NCBI RefSeq assembly: GCF_022919715.1
Contig: NZ_CP095042.1
Coordinates: 2,294,001 to 2,358,000, forward strand
Reading direction: 5' to 3'
Length of the DNA stretch: 64,000 nucleotides
DNA from: Agromyces sp. H17E-10
Lineage (GTDB): Bacteria > Actinomycetota > Actinomycetes > Actinomycetales > Microbacteriaceae
The translations under genes were made by a program, and so were the position numbers. Under the pieces are notes generated by a model, which worked only from the letters and a program-made list of their open reading frames with translations, was not told where the DNA came from and searched no databases. Each line of letters starts with the position of its first letter. Positions within the stretch are counted from its first letter, which is position 1. Below are positions 49,861 to 61,123 of this stretch, piece by piece.

Positions 49861-49898
49861 TCCGCAGCCCGAGATCGCGCCATCGCGCAGGGTGCGCG

Positions 49899-50024
49899 GG
49901 GGCTCCCGCCTCGCGCACCCGCGCACCGGGAACAGCACAGTGCGGAGTCCTGCTCCGCGGAGGGGCTCCCGCCTCGCGCACCCGCGCACCGGGAACAGCA
50001 CAGTGCGGAGTCCTGCTCCGCGGA
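49899..50024 (+). repeat. Perfect 63-bp tandem duplication in the SDR leader
   Basis: 49899-49961 is repeated without mismatch at 49962-50024. Each unit ends with GCGGAG-TCCTG-CTCCGC, a 6-bp hairpin, and in the first copy GGTGCGCG upstream pairs with CGCGCACC inside the unit. The second copy ends 10 nt before the SDR start codon, right at its AAAGGA Shine-Dalgarno. Confidence 0.95.
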
Positions 50025-50034
50025 AAGGATCCGC

Positions 50035-50796
50035 ATGAACTCCGAAGCCTCGTTCGAGGGCCGCCGCCCCCTCGCCGGGAAGGTCGTGCTCGTCACCGGA
50101 GCGTCGTCGGGCATCGGCCGCGAGACGGCGCTGGCACTGTCGGGCGCCGGGGCGCGGCTCGCGATCGGCGCCCGCCGCGTCGATCGCCTCGCGGCGCTCG
50201 TCGAGTCCGCGCCCGGCGAGGTCACGACGATGCGGCTCGACGTCACCGACCCGACCTCGGTCGAGCATGCCGTGGCCGAGACCGTCGAACGATTCGGCCG
50301 CCTCGACGTGCTCGTGAACAACGCTGGGCTCATGCAGAGCGGGCTGATCCTCGGGGCCGACGTGCGCGAGTGGCAGCGCATGGTCGAGACGAACCTGCTC
50401 GGGTCGATGTACGCGGTCCATGCCGCGCTGCCCCACCTCCTCGAGACGAAGGGGGCGGTCGTGCAGGTATCGTCGACGGCGGCGCGTTCCGCCTCGCTCG
50501 GCAGCGGGGTCTACGCTGCCACGAAGTTCGGTATCAGCGCCTTCTCGGAATCGTTGCGACAGGAGGTCACCCGTCGCGGCGTCCGGGTGATCGTGATCCA
50601 ACCCGGCTTCGTCGACACGGAGCTCACGAGCCACATCACCGATCCGACGATGCGGACGGCCGCAGCCGACATAGCCGCGTCGATGCGCACGCTCCGTCCG
50701 GACGACATCGCCGCGGCGATCGTCTACGCACTCGGTCAGCCCGAGCACGTCTCAGTGAACGAGATCCTCGTCCGCCCGACCGACCAGATGCACTGA
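50035..50796 (+). CDS. Short-chain dehydrogenase/reductase (SDR)
   Basis: 253 residues. Cofactor motif TGASSGIG (21-28), NNAG (95-98), catalytic Ser in QVSSTAA (146-147), Y160 and K164 in VYAATKFG. Classical SDR of unknown substrate; the Arg-rich ARRVDRL after beta-strand 2 suggests NADP(H). AAAGGA precedes the ATG, immediately downstream of a hairpin in the duplicated 63-bp unit, which could modulate translation. Confidence 0.92.
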   Translation: MNSEASFEGRRPLAGKVVLVTGASSGIGRETALALSGAGARLAIGARRVDRLAALVESAPGEVTTMRLDVTDPTSVEHAVAETVERFGRLDVLVNNAGLMQSGLILGADVREWQRMVETNLLGSMYAVHAALPHLLETKGAVVQVSSTAARSASLGSGVYAATKFGISAFSESLRQEVTRRGVRVIVIQPGFVDTELTSHITDPTMRTAAADIAASMRTLRPDDIAAAIVYALGQPEHVSVNEILVRPTDQMH

Positions 50797-50812
50797 CGCT
50801 GCGGAAGCCGGA

Positions 50813-50818
50813 TAGCGT
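50813..50818 (+). promoter_or_regulatory. -10 hexamer TAGCGT of the trmH-family gene
   Basis: TAGCGT, 7 nt before the GTG at 50826; no Shine-Dalgarno. Confidence 0.6.
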
Positions 50819-50825
50819 TGCACGT

Positions 50826-51500
50826 GTGAGTGACGAGGTCGGCCCCGAGGCATCCGAACCCGAGGCGACGATGCCGCAGCACGGCGTCGGCCCGTGGCCC
50901 GGCGGTGAGGCCGAGTGGCCCGACGACCCCCGCTTCGACCCCGAGCTGCTCGCGGCCGGCGACACGCGCAACGTCATCGACCGCTACCGCTACTGGCGCA
51001 TGGAGGCGATCGTCGCCGACCTCGACGAACGTCGACACCCGTTCCACGTCGCGATCGAGAACTGGCAGCACGACATGAACATCGGCTCGATCGTGCGCAG
51101 CGCCAACGCGTTCGCGGCCGACACCGTGCACATCATCGGGCGACGTCGCTGGAACAAGCGCGGCGCGATGGTCACCGACCGCTACCAGCACGTGCAGTAC
51201 CACCCCGATGTCGCGGGGTTCGCGGAGTGGGCGCGGGCGGAGTCGCTGCCCGTGATCGCGCTCGACAACCTCGAGGGGGCCGTGCCGATCGAGGCCTTCG
51301 CCTGGCCCGAGCGGTGCGTGCTGCTCTTCGGCCAGGAGGGACCCGGCCTCTCGGAGGAGGCGGCCGCCGCGGCCGACGCCCTCGTCGAGATCACGCAGTT
51401 CGGCTCGACCCGCTCGCTCAACGCGAGCGCGGCCGCGGCGATCGCCATGCACTCGTGGGTGCTCACGCACGCGTTCGGACCCGGCGCAGCCGCGGAGTAG
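50826..51500 (+). CDS. SpoU/TrmH-family RNA 2'-O-methyltransferase
   Basis: 224 residues. SPOUT knot motifs: motif 1 NWQHDMNIGSIVRSANAFAADTVHIIG, motif 2 CVLLFGQEGPGLSEE, motif 3 SLNASAAAAIAMHSW. Methylates ribose 2'-O of tRNA or rRNA with S-adenosylmethionine. Two overlapping GTG codons exist; the one at 50826 is in frame and 7 nt after the -10 hexamer. The N-terminal ~45 residues are acidic and variable. Its TAG stop forms part of the next gene's -10 box. Confidence 0.92.
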   Translation: MSDEVGPEASEPEATMPQHGVGPWPGGEAEWPDDPRFDPELLAAGDTRNVIDRYRYWRMEAIVADLDERRHPFHVAIENWQHDMNIGSIVRSANAFAADTVHIIGRRRWNKRGAMVTDRYQHVQYHPDVAGFAEWARAESLPVIALDNLEGAVPIEAFAWPERCVLLFGQEGPGLSEEAAAAADALVEITQFGSTRSLNASAAAAIAMHSWVLTHAFGPGAAAE

Positions 51501-51503
51501 CGT
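51498..51503 (+). promoter_or_regulatory. -10 hexamer TAGCGT of the PPOX gene, overlapping the trmH-family stop
   Basis: TAGCGT begins with the TAG stop of the preceding gene (51498-51500) and is followed by 6 nt and the ATG. Confidence 0.6.
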
Positions 51504-51509
51504 GGCGGC

Positions 51510-52142
51510 ATGACCGATCACGCGCGAGGCATCGCCGTCACGACCGTCGACGAGCTGGAGGCGATCGTCGGCACGCCGCTGCCGGCTGCGGCGAACAAGA
51601 CGCGCCCGCGCCTGCACGAGATCGACCGTGCCTGGCTCGCGGCCGCTCCGCTCGCGTTCATGGCCACGAGCGACGACGAGGGGCGGCTCGACGTCTCGCC
51701 GAAGGGCGACCCGGCCGGCTTCGCGCTCGTGCTCGACGACGCGACCATCGCGATCCCCGAACGCCCGGGCAACCGCCGCGCCGACGGCTTCCACAACCTG
51801 CTTCGCAACCCGCGGGTGGGGCTCCTGTTCGCCATCCCCGGCCGCGGCGACACGCTGCGCATCAACGGGCGCGCGACGATCGTGCGCGACGCGCCGTTCT
51901 TCGACGACATGGTCGTGCGCGGCAACCGGCCCGTGCTCGCGACGGTCGTCGACATCGAGGAGGTCTTCTTCCACTGCTCGAAGGCATTCCTGCGGTCGAA
52001 GACGTGGCAGCCCGACGCCTGGGCACCGGATGCCGCGCCGCGACGTGCGGTCATCGCCCAGACGCTCGAGCGGCCCGACGAGTCGATCGAGCGACTCGAC
52101 GAGTACTACGGCCCGAGCTACGCCGAGCGCATCTACGGTTAG
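51510..52142 (+). CDS. Pyridoxamine 5'-phosphate oxidase family protein (MSMEG_1061-like)
   Basis: 210 residues. Split-barrel flavin-binding protein: LAFMATSDDEGRLDVSPKGDPAGFALVLDDATIAIPERPGNRRADGFHNLLRNPRVGLLFAIPGRGDTLRINGRATIV, and the C-terminal half of this subfamily with EEVFFHCSKAFLRSKTW. Members bind FMN (some relatives F420) and their reaction is unknown. The ending YYGPSYAERIYG is characteristic. Transcribed in a row with trmH and corA, each with its own leaderless-type -10 box. Confidence 0.86.
   Translation: MTDHARGIAVTTVDELEAIVGTPLPAAANKTRPRLHEIDRAWLAAAPLAFMATSDDEGRLDVSPKGDPAGFALVLDDATIAIPERPGNRRADGFHNLLRNPRVGLLFAIPGRGDTLRINGRATIVRDAPFFDDMVVRGNRPVLATVVDIEEVFFHCSKAFLRSKTWQPDAWAPDAAPRRAVIAQTLERPDESIERLDEYYGPSYAERIYG
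52134..52139 (+). promoter_or_regulatory. -10 hexamer TACGGT of corA, inside the end of the PPOX gene
   Basis: TACGGT encodes the last Tyr-Gly of the PPOX protein, followed by TAGACC (stop plus 3 nt) and the corA ATG; spacing 6 nt. Confidence 0.55.
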
Positions 52143-52145
52143 ACC

Positions 52146-53168
52146 ATGACGGTCATCGACAACGCGATCTACGTCGACGGCCGTCGCGTCGCCTCGCCGA
52201 CCGCGCTCGCCGACACGTTCGAGGCGCTGCAGGCGGAGCCCGACGGCTTCGCGTGGATCGGGCTGTACCGCCCCGACGCGGCCGAGCTCGGGGTGGTGGC
52301 CGACGAGTTCGGCCTGCACGAGCTCGCCGTCGAGGACGCGCTCGCCGGACACCAGCGGGCCAAGCTCGAGCGCTACGGCGGCATCCGGTTCGTGGTGCTG
52401 CGACCCGCGCGCTACCTCGACGCCGAGGAGCGGGTCGAGTTCGGCGAGGTGCACCTGTTCGTCGGTGCCGACTTCGTCGTGGCGATCCGCCACGCCGAGA
52501 AGCCCGACCTCGCGAGCGTGCGTGCCCGCCTCGAGGCCGCACCCGAGCTGCTCGCCCGCGGACCGGTCGGCGTGCTCTACGCCGTCGTCGACCAGATCGT
52601 CGACGAGTACGTGCCGGTCGTCGCGGGCCTCGAGAACGACATCGACGAGATCGAGGAGCAGCTCTTCAGCGGCGACGCCGCCGTCGCGCGGCGCATCTAC
52701 GACCTCTCGGGCGAGGTCATGGAGTTCCAGCGCGCGGTGAAACCGCTCCGCGAGATGGTCGAGGCGATCCGCGACGAGCTCGGCGACGCCGCGGCCACGG
52801 CGTCCGAGCCCGAGGGTGACGAGCTCGAGCTGCGGCGCGCGTTCCGCGACGTGCTCGACCACATCATCCGCATCACCGAGCGCGTCGACGAGTATCGGCA
52901 GACGCTGCAGAACGCGCTGAGCGTGCACGCGACCCTCGTCGCGCAGCGGCAGAACGAGGTCGCGATCGCGCAGAGCGAGCAGACGAAGAAGATCTCGAGC
53001 TGGGCGGCGATCTTCTTCGCGCCGTCGCTCGTCGCGAGCATCTACGGCATGAACTTCCGGCACATGCCCGAGCTCGGCTGGTTCTTCGGCTACCCTTTCG
53101 CGCTCCTGCTCATGTTCGTCGCCGGGTTCGTGCTCTACCTGATCTTCAAGTCCCGGCACTGGTTGTGA
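52146..53168 (+). CDS. corA: CorA-family magnesium/divalent cation channel
   Basis: 340 residues. Large cytosolic N-terminal domain with a long helix (residues ~150-280), then two C-terminal helices with the selectivity motif GMN at 301-303 (IYGMNFRHMPELGWFFGYPFALLLMFVAGFVLYLIF) and the basic end KSRHWL. Homopentameric channel for Mg2+ (or Co2+/Ni2+) in the cytoplasmic membrane. ATG at 52146 chosen for the TACGGT hexamer 6 nt upstream. Confidence 0.94.
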   Translation: MTVIDNAIYVDGRRVASPTALADTFEALQAEPDGFAWIGLYRPDAAELGVVADEFGLHELAVEDALAGHQRAKLERYGGIRFVVLRPARYLDAEERVEFGEVHLFVGADFVVAIRHAEKPDLASVRARLEAAPELLARGPVGVLYAVVDQIVDEYVPVVAGLENDIDEIEEQLFSGDAAVARRIYDLSGEVMEFQRAVKPLREMVEAIRDELGDAAATASEPEGDELELRRAFRDVLDHIIRITERVDEYRQTLQNALSVHATLVAQRQNEVAIAQSEQTKKISSWAAIFFAPSLVASIYGMNFRHMPELGWFFGYPFALLLMFVAGFVLYLIFKSRHWL

Positions 53169-53340
53169 GCTCGCGCTCCGCATGACGCGTGGATTGTCCC
53201 CCGTCGGCGAACTCCGGACGTGACACGTCGACCGATTCCCCGGGTCCGTCACGCGCGCGCTGTACCCCGTTCTCGGGATTGCCGCGACACGTGATGCGGT
53301 GTTCGCTGGGCGGATACCGAGTCCGAGGGGAGACTCCGAA

Positions 53341-53685
53341 ATGTCAACAGCACTCACGCGCCGGCTCGTCGCCGGTGCAGCCGCACTACCGTTCCTCGCG
53401 GTGACGTTGCTCGGCGCCGGGGCGGCGGCGAACGCCAGCTCGCCCGTCGACGGGGACCACCGCGTTCCGTACTGCCACGCGACGCACAGCGCCAAGAACC
53501 CGTACGTCTACATCGAGACCGACAAGCTCGCCGTCGTCAAGGCGCATGCGAAGCACCAGGACGAGGAGGACGTCTACCCGGGCTTCTGGTACGACGACCA
53601 TGGCACGCCGACGTGGTTCGAGGGTCGTGGGGATCCCGACTTCGCCGAGAACGGTTGCGTCGCGGGCGGCCCGCCGCGCGGGTGA
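53341..53685 (+). CDS. Secreted protein with YCHAT repeat-type domain
   Basis: 114 residues; GAGGGGAG precedes the ATG. Signal peptide LVAGAAALPFLAVTLLGAGAAANA, cleavage near residue 33. The mature ~80 residues show VPYCHATHSAKNPYVYIETDKLAVVKAHAKHQDEEDVYPGFWY, which matches a pattern I know from actinobacterial surface proteins (a YCHATGS..NPYV.I opening followed by spaced His and D..P). Two His (HAKH), Glu/Asp and one Cys pair suggest metal binding or a disulfide; function unknown. Normally the motif occurs inside larger surface proteins; here it stands alone. Confidence 0.8.
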   Translation: MSTALTRRLVAGAAALPFLAVTLLGAGAAANASSPVDGDHRVPYCHATHSAKNPYVYIETDKLAVVKAHAKHQDEEDVYPGFWYDDHGTPTWFEGRGDPDFAENGCVAGGPPRG

Positions 53686-53700
53686 TCGCGCCGGTCGCAG

Positions 53701-53731
53701 ATGCCCCGGGGCCGCGCCGGCCCCGGGGCAT
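53701..53731. terminator. Bidirectional hairpin terminator between the YCHAT and YhgE/Pip genes
   Basis: Perfect 13-bp stem ATGCCCCGGGGCC / GGCCCCGGGGCAT with loop GCGCC, placed between two convergent stops (53685 and 53748). Confidence 0.85.
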
Positions 53732-53747
53732 CCCCGATCGGAACGAC

Positions 53748-55706
53748 TCAGCCGATGAGGCTCGGCTGCAGGTCGCGCAGGGTGCGGAAGTGGGTCATGC
53801 GGGTCACGCCGATCGCCGAGATCACGAGCGCCCCGACGAGCCAGATCGCGAGCACGCCGAAGTCGGCCGCCGCGCGCGACAGGTCGCCGCCGTACATGAA
53901 CTGCCGCATCGCGTCGACGACGTAGCCCATCGGCAGCACGTGGTGCAGGGCCGCGAGCGGCTCGGGCAGCGTCTGCCACGGGAACGTGCCGCCCGCCGTG
54001 ACGAGCTGCAGCACCATGAGCACAAGCCCGATGAACTGGCCGACCGACCCGAGCCAGACGTTGAGCGCGAGGATGATCGCGGCGTACGTCACGGACGCGA
54101 AGATCATCGTGCCCACCACGCCCAACGGGTGGTGCATCTGGAAGCCGAGCGTGAAGGCGAGCACGAGGTAGAGTGCGCCCATCTGCACCGCGCCGAGCAG
54201 GCCCGGCGTGAGCCAGCCCGCGAGCGTGATGCGGATCGGCGAGTGCAGCGCCGTGACCGCACGTCGCGAGATGGGCTTCACGATGAGGAAGAGCGCGTAG
54301 ATGCCGATCCAGCCCGCGAGCGCGGCGAAGAACGGGGCGAGCCCGGCGCCGTAGTTGCCCGCCTGCGCGAGCGAGCTCGTCTCGAGGGTGATCGGGTCGG
54401 CGATCGTCGACGCCTGCGCGTCGCGCGTCGACTGGCTCGAGTCGGGGATCTGCTTCGCGCCCTCGTCGAGGCCGTCGCGCAGCTCGGTCGAACCGTCGGC
54501 GAGCTTGCCGAGTCCGGTCTGCAGGGTGCCGACGCCGTCGCGCAGCTGCGCCGAACCGGTCGCGGCCTGCGCCGCCCCGTCGGACAGCTGTGCGGCGCCG
54601 CTCGCCGCCTGTGCGGCGCCCGTCGCCGCGGTGCTCGCCCCGGCGGCGAGCTCGGCCGAACCGTCGGCGACCTGGCGGCTGCCGTCGGCGAGCCGGTCGA
54701 TGTCGCCGACGACGGACTGCACCTTCTCGTTGCCGGTCGTGATGCGGTCGCCGACGACGTCGAGGCGCGCGAGCACGGCATCGATCGTCGCCTGGTCGAG
54801 CCCCTGCGCCTGGAGGGCGGCCTCGATGTCGGTACGGGCTTCGGGCACCGCGGCCGCGGCATCGGCGACGGCCGCTCCCACCCGGTCGGCGGATGCCGCG
54901 AGCTGGGCGTTGCCGTCGGCCACCTGTGCGGCGCCGTCGGCGAGGGTCGCCGACCCGGTCGCGAGCTGCGCGGTGCCGTCGGCGAGCTGCTGCGTGCCCG
55001 TCGCGAGCTGCGCCGACCCGGTCGCGAGCTGCGCATTGCCGTCGGCGAGCTTCGTCGCGCCGGTCTGGAGCTGTGCCGCCCCGTCGACCGCCTGACCGGC
55101 GCCGTCGGCGAGCTGCGCAGCACCGTCGGCGGCCTCGACGAGCTTGCCGCGGATCGTCGAGATGGAGTCGAGCAGCGTCGACGCCGCCTCTTCGCCGACC
55201 TTCTCGGCGATCGTCGCGCGGATCTTCTCGACCGCCTGCTTGCCGATCGTGCCCGCGAGGTAGCTGTTGGCGTCGTTCGTCGACAGCACGATCTCGGCCT
55301 GTCGCGGGTCGTCGGTCTGCACCGAGGCGAGCGCGTCGGAGAAGTCGGCGGGGAAGGTGATCGCGAAGTCGTAGCGCGACTCGTCGAGCCCGGCTTCGGC
55401 CTCGTCGGCTGAGACGCGCTGCCAGTCGAAGGCGCCGTCGGCGACGAGCTCGTCGGCGATCTCCTCGCCGACGTTGCGCGCCTCGGTCGTGTCGCCGGTC
55501 GCGCTCGTCGAGGCGGGCACGCCCTCGTCCTCGACGACGAGGGCGACGGGCACCTCGGCGAACTTCGCGTACGGGTCCTGGTTCGCCCAGAGGTAGAGCC
55601 CGCCGTAGAGCACGGGCACGGCGATGAGCGCGATGAGTGCGATCACCGACATCTTGGTCGAGGTCAGCCGCCGGAACTCGGCGGCGATCATCTGAGGGAT
55701 CTTCAC
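53748..55706 (-). CDS. YhgE/Pip-family membrane protein (ABC-2-like exporter component)
   Basis: 652 residues from a GTG whose GTGA overlaps the stop of the upstream gene. One N-terminal helix (~19-40), a large external region (~45-430) and five or six C-terminal helices (~440-645) of ABC-2 type. The external part contains repeated LADGxAQLAxGxxQL units (~185-300 and ~345-430), the Pip/YhgE hallmark, probably an extended coiled coil or beta-roll. Relatives: phage infection protein and type VII-like or ABC-2 exporters. The neighbouring ATPase-like protein is degenerate, and a TetR repressor heads the operon. Confidence 0.9.
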   Translation of the reverse strand: MKIPQMIAAEFRRLTSTKMSVIALIALIAVPVLYGGLYLWANQDPYAKFAEVPVALVVEDEGVPASTSATGDTTEARNVGEEIADELVADGAFDWQRVSADEAEAGLDESRYDFAITFPADFSDALASVQTDDPRQAEIVLSTNDANSYLAGTIGKQAVEKIRATIAEKVGEEAASTLLDSISTIRGKLVEAADGAAQLADGAGQAVDGAAQLQTGATKLADGNAQLATGSAQLATGTQQLADGTAQLATGSATLADGAAQVADGNAQLAASADRVGAAVADAAAAVPEARTDIEAALQAQGLDQATIDAVLARLDVVGDRITTGNEKVQSVVGDIDRLADGSRQVADGSAELAAGASTAATGAAQAASGAAQLSDGAAQAATGSAQLRDGVGTLQTGLGKLADGSTELRDGLDEGAKQIPDSSQSTRDAQASTIADPITLETSSLAQAGNYGAGLAPFFAALAGWIGIYALFLIVKPISRRAVTALHSPIRITLAGWLTPGLLGAVQMGALYLVLAFTLGFQMHHPLGVVGTMIFASVTYAAIILALNVWLGSVGQFIGLVLMVLQLVTAGGTFPWQTLPEPLAALHHVLPMGYVVDAMRQFMYGGDLSRAAADFGVLAIWLVGALVISAIGVTRMTHFRTLRDLQPSLIG

Positions 55707-56380
55707 GCGATGCCTCCCTCGGCGAGCGGCAGGGTGTCGGCGTCGTCGAACTCCTCGGGGGAGTCGGGACCGTGCATGCGGGCGATCATCGCCGCCGCCC
55801 CGATGGCGGCCGCCGACGCGTCGCCCGCGATCACGAGCACCGCGAAGCCGCGGTCGGCGAGCTGCTTGGCGAGGCCCCACCACTCGGTCGGGTCGCCGCC
55901 GTGGCGGTCGGGCGACACGATCACGAGGCCCTCGACGCCCTCGCGCAGGAGCGCGAGCTCGGTGAGCAGCCGTAGCCGCGTCTGCGGCTCGACGTTGGCG
56001 ATCGGCGTGCGGGCGACGTGCTCGAGATCGAGCTGGGCGAGCCAGCGCGAGACCGATACCGGGTTCGAGGGAACGCCGGCGAACATGAGCTCCTCGGCGG
56101 CGACGCCGGCGACGGTCACGTTCGGTGCGGGATCGCAGACGTCGGGGGCGTCGACGAGGGCGATGCGGCGGCGGATGGCCGAGGCATCCGCCTTGCCGTC
56201 GATCGTGACGGCGCCCGAGTCGGGCCGCATCCGACCCGAGGCGATGAGGCCGAGCACGGTGGGGCGCTGCTCGGTCTCGGCGCGGGCGAGCGTCGCACGC
56301 CCCGACTCGTAGCCGACGGTGGTGGCGCCGAGCGCCTGCCCGTCGCGGCCCTTCGAGACGTCGCGGAGTTCGATTCTCAT
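55703..56380 (-). CDS. Degenerate ABC-ATPase-like protein lacking Walker A
   Basis: 225 residues with the length and beta-strand order of an ABC ATPase: MRIELRDVSKGRDGQALGATTVGYESGRAT, then GLIASGRMRPDSGAVTIDG, where real ATPases have GLxxPxSGxVxxxG. The Walker A position reads ATLARAETEQRPT with no GxxGxGK. The signature position reads EPQTRLRLLTELALL instead of LSGGQ, and the Walker B position VEGLVIVSPD lacks the catalytic Glu. It should not hydrolyse ATP. Coupled on both sides (4-nt overlaps) to tetR and yhgE, so it is kept as a folded partner, not a decaying gene. Confidence 0.82.
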   Translation of the reverse strand: MRIELRDVSKGRDGQALGATTVGYESGRATLARAETEQRPTVLGLIASGRMRPDSGAVTIDGKADASAIRRRIALVDAPDVCDPAPNVTVAGVAAEELMFAGVPSNPVSVSRWLAQLDLEHVARTPIANVEPQTRLRLLTELALLREGVEGLVIVSPDRHGGDPTEWWGLAKQLADRGFAVLVIAGDASAAAIGAAAMIARMHGPDSPEEFDDADTLPLAEGGIA

Positions 56381-57063
56381 GCCGGCTCCTCGGAGGTGGC
56401 GGGGTCGGTGAGCGCGGGGGCGTCGGTCGCCGGCCGACTGAGCTCGGGGGTGGTGTCGATGAGCGTGCCCGCCTCGTGCCACGAGAGCCCCGCGGTGCCG
56501 AGCACCGAGAGCATCACGGCGCGCCGGCCCTCGGCCTGCGGCATGCCGGTGCGGCCCGACTCGACGAGCACGGCGAGCGCCGACTCCTCGATGAGGCGGG
56601 CGACGAGCGGCTGGGGCAGGTCGTCGCGTACGGTGCCGTCGACGACGCCGCGGGCGACGAGGAGCGCGAGTCGTTCGCGCACCGGGGCGAGCGCGCTGGC
56701 GACCCGCTCGACGTAGGGCGCGGAGAGCGCCATGCCGGCGAGCAGTCGCACGTGTTCGACGACGCCCCACAGGCGTGAGCCGAGCAACGCGATCGCGACG
56801 GGCGTCGACTCGTGCTCGACGGTCGAGGCGACGGCGTTCAGGCGGGCGGTACCGCGCTCGATGAGGGCGAGCACGAGCTCGTCGCGCCCGGCGAAGTGGC
56901 CGTAGACGGCGCGACGGCTGAGGCCGGCGGCGGCGGCGATCGCCTCGAGCGGGGCGTCGGGGGCCGCGGCGAGCGTGGTCGCGGCGGCGATGAGGAGGGA
57001 TTCGCGGTTCTCGGCCGCGTCCCTGCGGGGCGCGCGGCGCTCCGCGTCGGTGACGGACGGCAT
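56377..57063 (-). CDS. TetR-family repressor
   Basis: 228 residues. N-terminal helix-turn-helix: NRESLLIAAATTLAAAPDAPLEAIAAAAGLSRRAVYGHFAGRDELVLALIERG. The C-terminal ligand-binding domain is unassigned. Its stop overlaps the degenerate-ATPase start. First gene of a three-gene operon with yhgE, so it most likely represses its own operon through the 24-bp palindrome at 57079. The inducer may be a substrate of the exporter. Confidence 0.92.
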   Translation of the reverse strand: MPSVTDAERRAPRRDAAENRESLLIAAATTLAAAPDAPLEAIAAAAGLSRRAVYGHFAGRDELVLALIERGTARLNAVASTVEHESTPVAIALLGSRLWGVVEHVRLLAGMALSAPYVERVASALAPVRERLALLVARGVVDGTVRDDLPQPLVARLIEESALAVLVESGRTGMPQAEGRRAVMLSVLGTAGLSWHEAGTLIDTTPELSRPATDAPALTDPATSEEPA

Positions 57064-57069
57064 GCGTCG

Positions 57070-57075
57070 ATGGTA
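57070..57075 (-). promoter_or_regulatory. -10 hexamer TACCAT of the tetR operon
   Basis: TACCAT on the minus strand, 6 nt before the tetR ATG; leaderless-type. The adjacent palindrome occupies the -35/spacer region. Confidence 0.6.
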
Positions 57076-57078
57076 CCG

Positions 57079-57102
57079 AACTTGCACAACGGTGTGCAAG
57101 TT
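57079..57102. promoter_or_regulatory. TetR operator: perfect 10-bp inverted repeat
   Basis: AACTTGCACA (57079-57088), spacer ACGG, TGTGCAAGTT (57093-57102). It lies 3 bp upstream of the -10 hexamer, exactly where repressor binding would exclude RNA polymerase. Confidence 0.85.
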
Positions 57103-57123
57103 AGTTCAGCGGGTTCACAGCAC

Positions 57124-57178
57124 GAGGCCCGACTCGCCGGTCTGCGCTGCGGAAGCGCAGGTCGATGAGTCGGGCCTC
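57124..57178. terminator. Large two-tier hairpin between tetR and argG
   Basis: Outer stem GAGGCCCGACTC (57124-57135) / GAGTCGGGCCTC (57167-57178), perfect 12 bp. Inside it, CTGCGCT pairs with AGCGCAG. It lies downstream of argG and would end that transcript before the tetR promoter. Confidence 0.75.
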
Positions 57179-57211
57179 GCGAGACCGAACGGCTCAGAGA
57201 GCCGCCGAACG

Positions 57212-61122
<3,911 letters not shown>

Positions 61123-61123
61123 C

